This document shows positions 4,677 through 6,122 of a stretch of DNA of 6,122 nt, piece by piece; the first letter of the stretch is position 1; each line of letters opens with the position of its first letter. The stretch covers positions 1 to 6,122 of the forward strand of contig JAUIIF010000293.1 of the NCBI GenBank assembly GCA_030431945.1, given 5' to 3'. Source of the stretch: Bacteroidia bacterium (GTDB taxonomy: Bacteria > Bacteroidota > Bacteroidia > Chitinophagales > Saprospiraceae). A program made the translations under genes and the position numbers. The notes beneath the pieces are model-generated. The model was given only the letters and a program-made list of their open reading frames with translations. It ran no database searches and had not been told where the DNA came from.

Positions 4677-6122
4677 AACCAAACCGTAAATCCTTCAGAT
4701 AAGCGAGCCTGGTCATTTTCTGTACCTCCAGGGTTGGAAAGTTGAATTCCCGGGTTACCCGACCGCACAGTTGGTACACTCCCCGGCCGGTAAAGGGATA
4801 GCGGTGAAGACTGTCCGGAAAATGAACGGTATCAAAATGCTGGCCGTACTCGTCGAGCCAGCAGCCGAAGCTCATGCGCTCCCCCTTGGTCGTAAGCACT
4901 ACTTTATCGCAGACGAAATAGGCCAGCAGTTCCGTAACCGCGCCATCAGGAATAGTGGCAAGGTGGTTGGGCCGGCCGGCCGTTCCCCAGCTGTTCACGT
5001 GCTTTTCCCCGAATGCCGGCATTGGCTGAGCGCGTACGCCGGCCTGCAGAGGAGAGGACGCTGGAGCAGGCCGAAGACTGTCCGTTAGTGCCCGCTGTCC
5101 GGTGCCGGGGGGGAAGTGTTGCTGCAGCAGCAGGAAGGGAGCGCACAGCATAAATCCGAGCAACTCCAATTCGTCGAACGCCTGGTCGATTTCCTCGGCC
5201 GTAAGTGGGTGCCCGGAACGGTGATTGGGGGAAAGGTCCAGGTGGAAATACTGAGTAGGTGCCGCGAGGGCAAAAAGCTCGGGGGTGGCCTCGTAAGACG
5301 CCCGGGGATTGAAAATGGTATTTTTCTCCCAGAGCAGTTCCGCTTTTGTTTTTTCGGTGAAGCGGAAAGCGCCGACCCGGATGAGTAGTTCGAGCTGGCT
5401 GCCCTCCACGTCGAGCCGGCTACAAAATTCCGTGAGGGATTTGAAATTACCCCCCCGCTCCCGTTCCAGGAGGACGCGTAGTATCAGTTGCTGGGAAATG
5501 CCTTTTACGTGGATGAAACCCAGCAGCAGGTCCTTTCCCCGCAGGTCCGTCAGGTAACGCCCGCGGTTGATGCAAGGGGCGTGGATGGTGGCCCCGGCCA
5601 TGCGGGCTTCATGCACGTAAAATTCCGTACTGTAAAAACCACCGAAATTGTTGATGACGCCAACCATGAACTCCAGGGGGTAGTGCGCCTTCAGGTAAAG
5701 GCTTTGGAAGCTCTCGACGGCGAAAGAGGCAGAGTGCGCTTTGCAGAAACTGTAACCGGAAAAAGACGCCACTTGTCGCCAGACTTCCTCTGCTACCTCC
5801 AGGGCGTGCCCCCGCACCTGCGCCCCCGCAAAAAACTTCTTCCGCAACTGCTCCAGAGTGTCACCATCGTGTTTCTTGCCACTCATAATGCGGCGGAGTA
5901 CGTCGCTTTCATCAAGCCCTAACCCGGCAAAGTGGTGGACAATCTTCATCACGTCTTCCTGGTAAACCATGATGCCGAAGGTTTCCCCCAGCTGCTCGGC
6001 AAAGACCGGGGCAATGTAGTCGAAGCTGTGGGGGAAATGGTAGCGCTGAATGTATTCTTTCATCATGCCGGACTTGGCAACGCCCGGCCGGATGATACTG
6101 CTGGCAGCTACTAAATGCAGGT
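4675..6122 (-). CDS. dnaE: DNA polymerase III alpha subunit, short DnaE2-like paralogue, C-terminal part
   Basis: The frame is open to the right edge, so the start is outside; 481 residues are visible, ending at TAG 4677-4675. The fragment begins LHLVAASSIIRPGVAKSGMM, the family's RPG region; the PHP domain and the catalytic aspartates of the palm are not visible. Next come fingers-region motifs (ETFGIMVYQEDVMKIVHHFA, LRRIMSGKK, GYSFCKAHSASFAVES, LKAHYPLEFMVGVINN), a helix-hairpin-helix-type segment (LLGFIHVKGISQQL, near 5475-5530), the linker DELELLGFMLCAPF, a Pro/Ala-rich spacer, and a terminal OB-like domain (TELLAYFVCDKVVLTTKGER through RGVYQLCGRVTREF). The protein stops just after this OB domain. 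SIIRPGV rather than the replicative ALYRPGP pattern points to the short DnaE2/ImuC-like class common as a second alpha subunit in Bacteroidota, likely used in repair or translesion synthesis (inference). Family certain; subclass probable. Confidence 0.93.
   Translation of the reverse strand, partial: LHLVAASSIIRPGVAKSGMMKEYIQRYHFPHSFDYIAPVFAEQLGETFGIMVYQEDVMKIVHHFAGLGLDESDVLRRIMSGKKHDGDTLEQLRKKFFAGAQVRGHALEVAEEVWRQVASFSGYSFCKAHSASFAVESFQSLYLKAHYPLEFMVGVINNFGGFYSTEFYVHEARMAGATIHAPCINRGRYLTDLRGKDLLLGFIHVKGISQQLILRVLLERERGGNFKSLTEFCSRLDVEGSQLELLIRVGAFRFTEKTKAELLWEKNTIFNPRASYEATPELFALAAPTQYFHLDLSPNHRSGHPLTAEEIDQAFDELELLGFMLCAPFLLLQQHFPPGTGQRALTDSLRPAPASSPLQAGVRAQPMPAFGEKHVNSWGTAGRPNHLATIPDGAVTELLAYFVCDKVVLTTKGERMSFGCWLDEYGQHFDTVHFPDSLHRYPFTGRGVYQLCGRVTREFNFPTLEVQKMTRLAYLKDLRFG

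Noticed and set aside
4185..4682. 165-codon open frame antisense to the 3' half of rlmI
   Set aside because: Another register-matched shadow of a firmly identified methyltransferase domain.
5488..5922. 144-codon plus-strand frame inside the polymerase gene
   Set aside because: The opposite strand encodes strongly conserved DnaE motifs throughout this stretch; the plus-strand peptide has no recognisable features.
1..6122. Mobile elements, CRISPR array, tRNA or other RNA genes, phage defence island
   Set aside because: No transposase or integrase motifs, terminal inverted repeats, spaced direct repeats or cloverleaf-like sequences were seen. All long stretches are accounted for by the five genes.

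Overview
The window looks like a chromosomal housekeeping segment from a fairly GC-rich member of the Bacteroidota, most likely of the Saprospiria/Lewinella type. That placement is inferred from protein character (a GuaA ending in a PPATIEWE tail, a lipoprotein of a Bacteroidota-type binding-fold family, a short DnaE paralogue) and from TAnnTTTG-like promoter elements sitting directly against start codons. I see no Shine-Dalgarno-dominated starts, RNA genes, CRISPR array, insertion sequence or phage gene. Coding density is very high: no gap exceeds about 65 bases.

Layout. (1) Plus strand, left edge to 789: the C-terminal half of GMP synthase (guaA), cut by the window edge. (2) Plus strand, about 776 to 2296: a lipoprotein with a type 1 periplasmic-binding-protein fold. 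It probably starts at a TTG that overlaps the end of guaA, and it carries a short Pro/Gly/Thr tetrapeptide-repeat linker. (3) Minus strand, 3372 to 2308: a DAO-family FAD-dependent oxidoreductase, convergent with the lipoprotein gene. Both stop codons lie inside one 19-base perfect hairpin. (4) Plus strand, 3438 to 4622: an RlmI-type 23S rRNA cytosine-5 methyltransferase. It diverges from the oxidoreductase across 65 bases, with an identical 8-base promoter-like element facing each way. (5) Minus strand, right edge to 4675: the C-terminal 481 residues of a DNA polymerase III alpha subunit. It resembles the short DnaE2-like paralogue rather than the main replicative enzyme, and it converges on rlmI across 52 bases.

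Functionally this is a mixture: purine nucleotide synthesis, an envelope lipoprotein of uncertain role, a flavoenzyme of unknown substrate, rRNA modification and a probable accessory DNA polymerase. guaA and the lipoprotein gene probably form one transcription unit. The other genes look independently transcribed. No previously undescribed multi-gene system is evident. The points most worth a second look are the mirror-image near-leaderless promoters, the stop-codon-sharing hairpin, and the role of the binding-fold lipoprotein, which has no transporter genes beside it.
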